A stretch of 64,000 nucleotides of DNA from Halorubellus salinus. GTDB lineage: Archaea > Halobacteriota > Halobacteria > Halobacteriales > Natrialbaceae. Position 1 is the first letter of the stretch. Each line of letters opens with the position of its first letter. The notes beneath the pieces were generated by a model that saw only the letters and a program-made list of their open reading frames with translations, was not told where the DNA came from and ran no database searches. Positions 25,364 through 33,308 of the stretch are shown one piece after another. Made by a program: the position numbers and the translations under genes. The DNA is taken from contig NZ_JAJCVI010000003.1 in NCBI RefSeq assembly GCF_020567525.1, positions 1 through 64,000 of the forward strand, in the 5' to 3' direction.

Positions 25364-26860
25364 TCACTCCTTCGCTTTGAGGTTGTGGACGACGTCGAGT
25401 CGTTCCTCGACCGCGGCGGTGGGTTCGAGCCCGTCCGCGATGACGTCCGCGGGCTTGTACGCCATCGGTGCCTCGTCGGCGACGCCCTCGACCACGCTCT
25501 CGCTGTAGATGCCGTCCATCGCGGCCGCGAACTCGTCCATCGACACCTCGTCGAACGCCCGGGTGCGACTCATGACGCGCCCGGCGCCGTGAGGCGCGGT
25601 CCGATGGTACTCGTCGTTGCCCTTCCCGCGAGCGATGACCGAGCCGTCAGCCATGTTGAACGGCACGAGGAGACGCTGGCCGTCGCGCGCGGGCGTCGCA
25701 CCCTTCCGGATCGTGAGGTCGCGGAAGTCCACGTAGTTGTGGATGGACTGGAAGCCCTCGACCGGGTCGACCGCCAGCGCGTCGCAGATCCGGTCGACCA
25801 TGACCTCGCGGTTCCAGCGCGCGTACTGCTGCGCGAACAGCATGTCCACGAGGTAGCCGTGCGCCTCGCGGCCCTCGAGGTAGTCGAGGGCCTCGTTCCG
25901 GTCGCCAGCGGCGCCAGCGTCGTCGCTCGCGTCGTCGGCGGCGTCGGGCGCGGTCTCTCCGGGACGGAGTGCGGCGAGGCGGTCGAACGTCTCCTCTATC
26001 GCCTTCCCGTCGAAGTCCTCGCGGACCCTCGCCTTCCGGATGGCGGACTCGCCCTTGCCGCCGGTGAGCCACTCGTAGAGGTCGGTGTCGGACGTCTCGC
26101 CGGGGTCGAACTTCAGGTACGGGACGAGGTCGTCGTCGATGCCCTCGCGGAGGCCGGCGTGCTCGCGGCGCTCGGTCGCGCGCTCCTGCCAGTACTCCGC
26201 GACGGCGAGGCCGAGGTACCGCGACCCGGAGTGAACGACGACCCAGTGGTCGCCCGACTCGCGGCCGCGCGCGAACTCGACGAAGTGGTTCCCGCCGCCG
26301 AGCGTCCCGACGCCACGGATGACGTACCCCATGCCCTGTGGTTTCCGGGAGAGCACGCGCTCGCAGAGCGACTCGAAGTAGTCGCCGTCGTAGCCCTCGA
26401 AGTCGAACTCCAGCGGGTCGATGCGCTCGCCGAACCGCTCGGCGTAGGCGTCGTCGAACGACTCGAACCGGTCGTTCGCGCGGTCGAACGGGAACTCGTC
26501 GACGAGATGGACCGAGTCATCGTACGCGTGGACGTCGCGACCCATCGGGACGGCGTCGCGGACGCGGCGTTCGCGTTCCGCGTCCGCGAGCGGCAGTTCA
26601 TCGCCGAGGTTCGCGGCCGCCATCCCGCAACCGACGTCGACGCCGACGACGTTCGGGACGACGCGCTCGCCGAGCGGCATCGTGAACCCGACCGGCGCAC
26701 CGGCGCCCCAGTGCGTGTCCGGCATCACGCGCACTGGCTCGGTGAACGCGGGGTGGTCCACGAGCTCCTGGATCTGCTCGCGGCAGTTCGCCTCGAGCAG
26801 CGACTCGTCGTCGACCATGACGCGAGCGGTCGTGTGCTCGCCGTCGATCTCGATGGGCAT
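25364..26860 (-). CDS. rtcB: RNA-splicing ligase RtcB
   Basis: 498 residues from ATG 26860; upstream in-frame sequence is Arg-rich and not protein-like. RtcB joins 2',3'-cyclic phosphate and 5'-OH RNA ends using GTP and Mn2+, chiefly tRNA exon ligation in archaea. Conserved blocks are GVDVGCGMAA (metal Cys), GTLGGGNHFVEF (metal His and Asn) and HGAGRVMSR, which carries the His that becomes guanylylated. An acidic Ala/Asp insert (PDAADDASDDAGAAGD) interrupts the middle of the domain, a plausible halophilic loop. No intein is present. A RlaP-like nucleotidyltransferase lies 0.9 kb away. Confidence 0.95.
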   Translation of the reverse strand: MPIEIDGEHTTARVMVDDESLLEANCREQIQELVDHPAFTEPVRVMPDTHWGAGAPVGFTMPLGERVVPNVVGVDVGCGMAAANLGDELPLADAERERRVRDAVPMGRDVHAYDDSVHLVDEFPFDRANDRFESFDDAYAERFGERIDPLEFDFEGYDGDYFESLCERVLSRKPQGMGYVIRGVGTLGGGNHFVEFARGRESGDHWVVVHSGSRYLGLAVAEYWQERATERREHAGLREGIDDDLVPYLKFDPGETSDTDLYEWLTGGKGESAIRKARVREDFDGKAIEETFDRLAALRPGETAPDAADDASDDAGAAGDRNEALDYLEGREAHGYLVDMLFAQQYARWNREVMVDRICDALAVDPVEGFQSIHNYVDFRDLTIRKGATPARDGQRLLVPFNMADGSVIARGKGNDEYHRTAPHGAGRVMSRTRAFDEVSMDEFAAAMDGIYSESVVEGVADEAPMAYKPADVIADGLEPTAAVEERLDVVHNLKAKE

Positions 26861-27008
26861 CGTTCTCGCCCCGTCATTTCGCCGTCGCCGTAAAGAGCGT
26901 GTCGTGAGACTGCGACGCGTCCGCACGCGTCCGCTCGACGTCGCGGCTCCCGAGCGTCGCGCGCTGCGGGGCCGTGCCCTCAAGCGTCCCCGGCCCCTAC
27001 CACGGGCC

Positions 27009-27632
27009 GTGAGCAGATGGACCGCGGCGGACGTGGCGGCGTACGACGAGCGAGCACCCGCACCCGAGGAGACGCGGACGTTCACCGCCGGCCTGGGGTG
27101 CTTCTGGGGACCCGATGCAGCGTTCGGCGCGCTCCCGGGCGTCGTCCGGACGCGCGTCGGGTACGCCGGCGGCACCGACCCGGACCCGACCTACGAGCGG
27201 ATCGGCGACCACAGCGAGTTCGTGCAGGTCGACTACGACCCCGACGAGACGACGTTCGCGGCGCTCGTCGACGAAGCTATCGGGCTGCACGACCCGACGC
27301 GCCAGCCCGCGAAGCGCCAGTACCACCACGTGCTCTTCCACGGGACGGACGCGGAACGGGAAGCCATCGAGGACGCGCTCGGCGCGCTCGAGGTTCCCGC
27401 CGTCGAGACGCGCGTCGAGCCACTGGGGTCGTTCACGCTCGCGGAACCGTACCACCAGAAGTTCAACCTCCGCGGGAAGCGCTGGGCGACCGACGCCTTC
27501 GAGGACGCCGGTTACGACCGCGCCGCAGTCCGGGAATCGCCGGCGGCAGCGAAGCTCAACGCGGAGCTCGGCGGGCGAGACGTCCCCGAGCTGGGGGCCC
27601 TCGGGGGGCGGAGCCGCGGGCGCTCGCCGTAG
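27009..27632 (+). CDS. msrA: Peptide-methionine (S)-S-oxide reductase MsrA
   Basis: 207 residues starting at GTG 27009, divergent from rtcB. The catalytic motif GCFWG (residues about 31-35) and the following RTRVGYAGGTDPDPTYE are diagnostic; YHQKFNLRGKR near the end is also family-typical. It repairs oxidised methionine in proteins, in the cytoplasm, with thioredoxin-like reductants. The Gly/Arg-rich C-terminal tail carries no evident resolving Cys. Confidence 0.95.
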   Translation: MSRWTAADVAAYDERAPAPEETRTFTAGLGCFWGPDAAFGALPGVVRTRVGYAGGTDPDPTYERIGDHSEFVQVDYDPDETTFAALVDEAIGLHDPTRQPAKRQYHHVLFHGTDAEREAIEDALGALEVPAVETRVEPLGSFTLAEPYHQKFNLRGKRWATDAFEDAGYDRAAVRESPAAAKLNAELGGRDVPELGALGGRSRGRSP

Positions 27633-27711
27633 CGTCCCCGCCAGTCGTCTCCTTCCGTCGAATCCGCCCATATCCGGCGGCCTCTCGGACGTTACCCGCT
27701 CCGCCCGCCCC

Positions 27712-28533
27712 TCAGGCGCGGACCTTCCGCATCCAGTCGTCGATGGCGTCCCGGTACCCGTGCTTGTCGACGGGCGGGAGCGGGTCGAGTGCGTTGAACC
27801 CCGAGAGGATGGCGTCGCGAGCGCGCTCCTCGAGGACGTCGGGGACGTGGTCGACGGCCGCGTCGCGCTTGAGCGCGACGAGCTCGTCGACGAGCGCGGG
27901 GTCGCCGGCGTCGACGGCGTCGGCGAGCGCGCGAACGTTCGCCTCGACGTCCTCGTTGTCCAGGACGTACTGCGCGCCGAGCAGGCCGCGGTAGACGTAC
28001 AGGAAGCGCTTCGCGCTCGGGTCGTACCCCTCGGCCTTGTCGGGGTCGAGGTGCTTGTAGTAGTTCGACTTCGCCATCCCGAGGTACGAGTGCGGGACGT
28101 TCATCGGGAGGAACTCGCGCACGAGTGCGCGGAGCGCGTCCACCTCCAGGGGCATCCCGTTCATCACGACGGGTGCTTCGAGGACGAGTTCGACGACGTT
28201 GAAGTTCGCGTCGACGAGCAGCGACCCGAAGTGCTTCAGCTCGTCGCTCCGCAGGTCGCAGTCCGCGTACGCCTCGAACCCGTCGGTCGTCCCGTGCATG
28301 TTCACCGTCACCTCCGGGTCGGGCTCGCGGAGGTACGCGTACTCCTCGGCGGGCACGACGTGCACGCCGCGGACGTCGACGTCGCTGTCCGCGTCCGCGA
28401 ACCCGAACAGGTGACTGCCGCCGACGGCGTAGAACCGTGGCTGGCGGCGCGTCCCCTTCGCCGCGACGGCGTCGGTGACGTAGTCGCGGATGGCTTCGGC
28501 GCTGTACCCGACGTCGAGTTCCTCGAACTGCAT
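27712..28533 (-). CDS. Nucleotidyltransferase, RlaP-like (DNA polymerase beta superfamily)
   Basis: 273 residues. The active-site motif GGSHLFGFADADSDVDVRGV (residues about 38-57) gives the G-S and paired Asp residues (51 and 53) of minimal nucleotidyltransferases. The remainder is helical with YLGMAKSNYYKHLDPDKAEG, typical of the RlaP family, which genome-context work has tied to RNA repair. The nearby RtcB ligase supports an RNA end-processing or tailing role, though MsrA lies between them on the other strand. Cytoplasmic. Confidence 0.82.
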   Translation of the reverse strand: MQFEELDVGYSAEAIRDYVTDAVAAKGTRRQPRFYAVGGSHLFGFADADSDVDVRGVHVVPAEEYAYLREPDPEVTVNMHGTTDGFEAYADCDLRSDELKHFGSLLVDANFNVVELVLEAPVVMNGMPLEVDALRALVREFLPMNVPHSYLGMAKSNYYKHLDPDKAEGYDPSAKRFLYVYRGLLGAQYVLDNEDVEANVRALADAVDAGDPALVDELVALKRDAAVDHVPDVLEERARDAILSGFNALDPLPPVDKHGYRDAIDDWMRKVRA

Positions 28534-28963
28534 GTCCTGTCACCTCGTCGCGACCCCGCTCGCGAGTGCCGTCGATGTGCTGCCCGCGATGCCGTACCCG
28601 TCCGGTCGTCGGCGGGCGGCCGACGGTGGTCGCGTCGTCCCGGCGTTCCGGCCGCCGCCACGTCAGTGTGTCGTCGTCTCGGTATCACGGCACACGGAGA
28701 GACGCGACCGACTGGTGTTCGGGTTGGGACTGACTACTGGAGCGGTTCGTACGAGAGACGTCGGGGAACGTTACCATTACTCAGGTCGAAGCGGCGAACG
28801 AGAACCCTCGAGGACTCCGTATTCCGCCGAGTAATGGCAGTCCGGTAGGCATGGCAGTCAGTTCGGTGGACGTAGCAGTCAGTTCGGTGGGCGTAGAAAC
28901 TGGATATTGGCGCCTAGGAAAGGCTTAAACCCGTGAGGGCGCTACAATCCTCGGATTCAGGGT
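28534..28963. other. Intergenic region with short direct repeats
   Basis: About 430 bp upstream of both divergent genes. It contains a 21-bp-period direct repeat at 28854-28895 and a TTAAA box near 28926-28930 that probably drives the plus-strand gene at 28964 with a short leader. No coding frame is convincing. Confidence 0.5.
28854..28895. repeat. Two-copy 21-bp direct repeat
   Basis: GCAGTCAGTTCGGTGG followed by A/G-CGTA occurs at 28854 and again at 28875. It sits about 30-70 bp upstream of the TATA-like box of the TraB-like gene, where an archaeal activator could bind. Confidence 0.7.
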
Positions 28964-29773
28964 ATGGGTGAACGGCTCTCTCGAGTCGTCGAGGCACTCG
29001 CGGCGTCGGGTGACCCGCGCCTCGACGACGAATACTGGCGGGTAGTGCCCGCGACCGAGGACCGCGGCGCGGTGGTGCTGGTCGGAGTGGTCCACGACCA
29101 TCCGGCGAGCGCGCACCGCGTTGCGTCCGTCGTCGCGGAAGCCACCCCGGACGTACTGGCGCTCGAGCTCCCGCGTCTCGCGGTCCCGTACTTCGTGAAG
29201 CGGACCGCTCGCAGCGGATCGCGTGACGCCGGGTCCATCGAGGCGGGGGACGACCAGGCGGTGGCCGACGGCGGCCAGGCCGTGAACGGCATCGACGAGA
29301 TGAGTGCCGCCATCGGCGCGGCAACGAACGCGGACGTCGTCGGCGTCGACACGTTCTCGTGGCGGTTCTGGCGAACGTTCCTGGTGAGAGCGACGTCCCC
29401 GGAGGTCACTGCGTCCGCGGTGCGCGATGCGATCGAGGGCGTCGGTCGCGTCGTCTGGCGCGCGCTCTCGGTCCGGTTCGGGTCCGAGAGCGGTCGCCCC
29501 GACGGCGACGGGAGCGAGTACAGAGTCGACGCCGCGGACGACCCGGTCGACCAGGCGTCCCACGAGCGCTCGCACGTCTCCCGGAGTCGGTCGCTGCTCG
29601 GCGCCCTCGAACGACCTGCTGGCGACGTGCTGTTCGACGAGGCGCGCGAGGCCACGATGGCGACGAACGTCGACGCCCTGCGGACGTCGGGGACGGTCGT
29701 CGCCGTCGTCGGACTGGCGCACCTCGACGCCGTCGCCGACCAGTTGACGGACGGAGAGCCGACCGTCGACTGA
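28964..29773 (+). CDS. TraB/TIKI (PrgY-like) superfamily protein
   Basis: 269 residues. The N-terminal GxxH motif in VVLVGVVHDHPAS (about residues 38-50) with LALELPR, and the C-terminal DEAREATMATN plus VVAVVGLAHLDAV with a second GxxH, are the conserved pieces of the TraB/TIKI metalloprotease-like superfamily. Unlike longer archaeal TraB proteins, no C-terminal membrane helices are visible, so it is a short soluble form. The function in archaea is unknown. Confidence 0.6.
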   Translation: MGERLSRVVEALAASGDPRLDDEYWRVVPATEDRGAVVLVGVVHDHPASAHRVASVVAEATPDVLALELPRLAVPYFVKRTARSGSRDAGSIEAGDDQAVADGGQAVNGIDEMSAAIGAATNADVVGVDTFSWRFWRTFLVRATSPEVTASAVRDAIEGVGRVVWRALSVRFGSESGRPDGDGSEYRVDAADDPVDQASHERSHVSRSRSLLGALERPAGDVLFDEAREATMATNVDALRTSGTVVAVVGLAHLDAVADQLTDGEPTVD

Positions 29774-29939
29774 CGAGGGAACGTCCAAGCGGGCGGCACC
29801 CGAGAAGGGCCGAAGGCGGAGTCCTCGTCCGCCGGCGCGTGCGTCGTGACTCGAGCGCGCGGCGTCGGAGAGAAGTGGTGGGAAGGCGGGGCGGTTGCGC
29901 GCGACCGTGGTCGTCGGGCCGTGACGACCGAAGTCGCCG

Positions 29940-30182
29940 TCAGAACCTGGACTCGAGGTGTATCTCGTCGCCCTGTATCTTGTCGACGTTCTCGTGCTTG
30001 AGCGGGTACACCGTCTCGTTCTCGTCCTCCCAGCCGAGTTTGCTCCGGATGGACCCCGAGAGACCGGTGTCGACCCGCACGTGGGCCTCGTCGTCGTGTA
30101 TCTTGTCGACTGTGCCGACCATGTCGCCGTCGGCCGTCATCACTTTCTTCCCTTCGTCGCTCGATTTGAATGCTCGTACCAT
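29940..30182 (-). CDS. PRC-barrel domain protein, small
   Basis: 80 residues from ATG 30182. A PRC-barrel-like strand pattern is clear: GKKVMTADGDMVGTVDKI, then AHVRVDTGLSG, ending in VDKIQGDEIHLES. Such proteins in archaea act in RNA metabolism or as small adaptors. Nothing adjacent is cotranscribed with it. Confidence 0.75.
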   Translation of the reverse strand: MVRAFKSSDEGKKVMTADGDMVGTVDKIHDDEAHVRVDTGLSGSIRSKLGWEDENETVYPLKHENVDKIQGDEIHLESRF

Positions 30183-30865
30183 TGTAGTATCCGTCGAGCG
30201 GGCGAACCCCGTTGGGACGCGCCCTCGACGCTCTAACCGAGGCGAGCGTCCCGCATCAACATACGCCAGTTACCGGAGGACGTCGTCTCGGTACGGACAG
30301 CGAACGATAGCAAGGGCAGGTATCGGCTGGCCAGTCGTCGCGTCGCGGCCAGTATCGCCTCGGCGAAGGCTGGGCTGGCGCGAACCGACCGGGTTCGCGT
30401 GAACGTCCGCCGACCGTCCGTCGACCACCTCGTCGAGTGCAGACCACGGGGGCGACCCGGGAGGCGTTCGAACGGGTTCGACGGCGCAGCGCTCTACCGG
30501 ACCGGTGGCAGCGCCGCCGGCGCGCTCGACGCGACCACCCTCTCCGTGTCGACGGTCGTCGCAGCGCTGCTCGCGTGGACCGGACTCGCACTCGGCGTCG
30601 CCGCACGGAGCACCTCGACTCGCTGAGAAGGCGGGTTCCATCCGAGGCAGATCGAGGCAGTCGAGCTAGCATCACGATGTTTCGGTGGGCACGTCGTCCT
30701 GCACTGAACTGCAGTCGCGGCCCACTGAACTACAGAAACAACGGCACAGACAACTACTATCAGATATATTTATATGACAGTTTCTATTTACCTAGGATGT
30801 TGTTCGGCGTGCTCTACGATATCGGCAACGGGGGGTGCGGGCCGAGGCGGACGGCGGGGCCGCAG
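30183..30865. other. Intergenic region with AT-rich patch
   Basis: About 680 bp with no confident gene. A plus-strand frame ending at 30626 carries LSVSTVVAALLAWTGLALGV, which resembles a membrane helix and could be the end of a decayed or frameshifted small membrane gene. Positions 30725-30795 are strikingly AT-rich (ATATATTTATAT near 30764) and lie downstream of the minus-strand regulator gene, where they may act as a terminator region or mark the edge of the catabolic island. Confidence 0.4.
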
Positions 30866-31576
30866 TCAGTCGTCGTTCGCGACGGCGATGTTGACGTACT
30901 GGATGAAGAACTGCATGATGTGCTGTTCTGCTTTCCGGAGGTGCTGTGAAGCCGTCGTCTTGGCGATTCCGAGGTCGTCCGCGATCTCCTGGAGAGTGCT
31001 CCCCCGTGGGATATCGAAGTAACCGGCTTCCAGCGCCTTGTTGAGCACCATGCGGCGGCGGGGGGTGATGGTCTCGAACACCTCGCTCCACTCAGTGACG
31101 CTCGGGGTGATCTGGCGTTGGAAGCTCGACGAGACGTACTCTATCTTGACGGCGCCGAAGCGCTCCAGCAGACCGACAGCCTCCGAGAGGTCCTCCCGGT
31201 TTGTTAACAGGAGATCGAAGCTCTCTTTCCCATTACGTATCTCGCCGAATCCGCCGAGCGGAATGAACCCCTCGTGGAGCAGCAACTGGAGGGGCGTGTA
31301 CTCGAAGTGTTGACTGCGGATGAAGAGGGTCGCGGAGAGGCGATCGACCCCGCCGATGGAGTACCGCTCGAGGACGTCGACGGACGTCGTCGATTCGTGC
31401 TCTCGGATGGTTTCGACGACGTCGTCGTAGTCGCCCTCGGCGACTTCGAGCGCGAGCAACCCGAAGTAGCGGCGGTCGCGGAACGTCGAGGCGAGGAACT
31501 CGCCGGAGACGTCGTACGCGGCGAGGCTGCTGGTCCAGTCGTCCTCGTATCGAACGCTGAGTTTCGCGGTCAACAT
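30866..31576 (-). CDS. HTH-10 (bacterio-opsin activator type) transcription regulator
   Basis: 236 residues. The N-terminal two thirds is a haloarchaeal sensory domain (LTAKLSVRYEDDW and onward). The C-terminus has the HTH-10 signature: VFETITPRRRMVLNKALEAG, then YFDIPRGSTLQEIADDLGIAKTTASQHLRKAE. Regulators of this type are often placed beside the catabolic genes they control. Here it is just downstream of the dehydrogenase at 31634 and in the same direction, so it probably controls part of the island and may respond to a pathway intermediate. Confidence 0.9.
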   Translation of the reverse strand: MLTAKLSVRYEDDWTSSLAAYDVSGEFLASTFRDRRYFGLLALEVAEGDYDDVVETIREHESTTSVDVLERYSIGGVDRLSATLFIRSQHFEYTPLQLLLHEGFIPLGGFGEIRNGKESFDLLLTNREDLSEAVGLLERFGAVKIEYVSSSFQRQITPSVTEWSEVFETITPRRRMVLNKALEAGYFDIPRGSTLQEIADDLGIAKTTASQHLRKAEQHIMQFFIQYVNIAVANDD

Positions 31577-31633
31577 CGGTGTATCGATTGGAAATTCCGG
31601 ACGAGGTCGTTCATCGGGCGTCAGTCAACATCG

Positions 31634-32761
31634 TCACCGCGAGGGGATGAGTGTTGCCCGCGTCAGTTCGCGTCGTTCGGACGCTTCGAGGGCGTCGTCG
31701 ATCTCATCGAGAGCGAACTCGGCGTCGATGAGTTGGTCGTACGGGTAGTCGTCGATGGTGTTCGCGAGGAGTTCCAGCGCGTCGTAGAGGACCCACGGGT
31801 CGTACTCGACGGCGGTCGTGATGTCGATGGACTTCCGCGTGAGCTTCCCGGGGTCGAAGTCGACCTCGTGCCCGGGGCGGACGTTCCCCATCTCCAGGTA
31901 GCGTCCCCCCTTGCGGAGCAGTTCGATGCCTTCGACGAACGCCTCGGGAACGCCCGCGACTTCGATGGCGACGTCGGCGCCGACCCCGTCGGTGAGCTCC
32001 TCGACGCGGGCGCTTCGGGCGTCGACGGTGTCGAGTTCGCGGAAGTCGATGACGTGGTCGGCCCCGAACGCCGCGGCCTGGTCGAGGCGTTCGTCGACGC
32101 CGTCGATGACGATGGTCTCCGCGCCGAGTTCATTCGCGACGACCGTCGCGTTGAGGCCCAGGCCGCCTGCGCCCTGGACGACGACGGTATCGTTGTAGTC
32201 GACGCCGACCTCCTGGATCCCGAACAGGACCTGTGAGAGCGCGCAATTCGCGGCGGCGGCGACGTTCGGGTGAGCTTCGAGTTCCTCGGGGAGCTTGTAG
32301 AAGTGGTTGTCCGGGTAGATGTAGTAGTGCGTCCCCCAGGGCGCGTGGAAGTGCGGCCAGATGTCCGGTGACTTCCCGGTGTGTTCGTAATCGTTGTCGC
32401 ACGCGTAGAACTCGCCTCGCCGACAATAATCACAGGACTGGCACGTCTGGAAGTAGACCGGGGCGACGAGGTCGCCCGCTTCCACCGGGTTTCCGGCGCT
32501 ATCGGTCTCGACGTCCTCTCCGAGTTCGCTGATTCGACAGACCGCCTCGTGGCCGAGCACGCAATCCTTGAGCGGATGGTCGCCCTTCCAGACGTGGAGC
32601 TCCGACCCACAGACGTTCGAGCGGACCACCTCCGTCACGACGGCGTTCGGGTCGGGTTCCGGGACCGGGTACTCGCGGAATTCGAGGTCCCTGGGTCCGT
32701 CCAGGTAGACGAGATGCCCCGTCTCGCGCTCGGCGTTCGTTCCGCTGGAGTCGCTGCTCAT
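31634..32761 (-). CDS. Zinc-dependent alcohol/polyol dehydrogenase (MDR family)
   Basis: 375 residues. Catalytic zinc ligands are seen in RSNVCGSELH (Cys about 51) and VLGHEAVCR; the structural-zinc cysteines are in TCQSCDYCRRGEFYAC; the NAD(P) motif VQGAGGLGLN is near residue 200. It oxidises a sugar, polyol or alcohol substrate to the aldehyde, ketone or lactone level in the cytoplasm. Its start overlaps the stop of the NTF2-like gene by 4 bp, so the two form an operon. A related but distinct enzyme is encoded at 43590. Confidence 0.9.
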   Translation of the reverse strand: MSSDSSGTNAERETGHLVYLDGPRDLEFREYPVPEPDPNAVVTEVVRSNVCGSELHVWKGDHPLKDCVLGHEAVCRISELGEDVETDSAGNPVEAGDLVAPVYFQTCQSCDYCRRGEFYACDNDYEHTGKSPDIWPHFHAPWGTHYYIYPDNHFYKLPEELEAHPNVAAAANCALSQVLFGIQEVGVDYNDTVVVQGAGGLGLNATVVANELGAETIVIDGVDERLDQAAAFGADHVIDFRELDTVDARSARVEELTDGVGADVAIEVAGVPEAFVEGIELLRKGGRYLEMGNVRPGHEVDFDPGKLTRKSIDITTAVEYDPWVLYDALELLANTIDDYPYDQLIDAEFALDEIDDALEASERRELTRATLIPSR

Positions 32762-33168
32762 TCTGCCTCTGCACGAACGTTCGGGACGCTTTCCGGGATT
32801 TCACCGACGTACCCGCGGTAGTCGAGGTAGGCGCGGAAGGCGACGATCTCGTCGTCGTCGTTGAACTCCATCACGTCGCACAGCGGGACGCCGTTCGCTT
32901 CCCGACCGACTGCGGTCTCGCCGTCCAGGTACCCCTCGCAAATTACAGTTTTGCCGTCCTGATGGAAGTTCGTCATGTGGTGTTCGCCGCCGGTGAAGAA
33001 CTCGGCGTTGTCGTCGTAGAACTGGCGGATGTCCGCCAGGCCGCGGACGACACCCGCTCGCGAGGAGTGAACCACCGGGTCGTCACCGTACAGTTCCATG
33101 ACCTCGTCGGTTCCTGCGTCCGCACTGTCCATCAGTTCGAAGTACCGTTTGGCAACGTCGACGCTCAT
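32758..33168 (-). CDS. NTF2-like/SnoaL family protein
   Basis: 136 residues from ATG 33168 (MSVDVAKRYFELMD). The cone-shaped NTF2-like fold is suggested by the helix ELMDSADAGTDEVMELY followed by DPVVHSSRAGVVRGLADIRQFY and the strands TVICEGYLDGE and VMEFNDDDEIVAFRAY. Family members are isomerases, dehydratases or ligand-binding subunits. Translational coupling to the dehydrogenase suggests it handles the same substrate. Confidence 0.8.
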   Translation of the reverse strand: MSVDVAKRYFELMDSADAGTDEVMELYGDDPVVHSSRAGVVRGLADIRQFYDDNAEFFTGGEHHMTNFHQDGKTVICEGYLDGETAVGREANGVPLCDVMEFNDDDEIVAFRAYLDYRGYVGEIPESVPNVRAEAE

Positions 33169-33223
33169 CAGTCCAGACGAATGCCACGAGGTCACATACT
33201 ACTTGAGGTGAACATGGTTCCGC

Positions 33224-33233
33224 GTTTATATGC
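33224..33233 (-). promoter_or_regulatory. TATA box upstream of the NTF2-like/dehydrogenase operon
   Basis: GTTTATATGC on the plus strand (GCATATAAAC on the minus strand) lies 60 bp before ATG 33168, implying a leader of about 30 nt. A second weaker box, AAGTAGTATG on the minus strand, sits near 33199. Confidence 0.5.
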
Positions 33234-33308
33234 AACCCGTCCAGCGGCGGGTCGATGCAGTCTGGGACGACGAGCAGAAGGTCCGATACCGGAACCCGTC
33301 GAGACGGA

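Noticed and set aside
30437..30626. Possible small membrane protein split by a frameshift.
   Set aside because: Two frames would have to be joined, no start or homologue is recognised, and the hydrophobic stretch alone is weak evidence.
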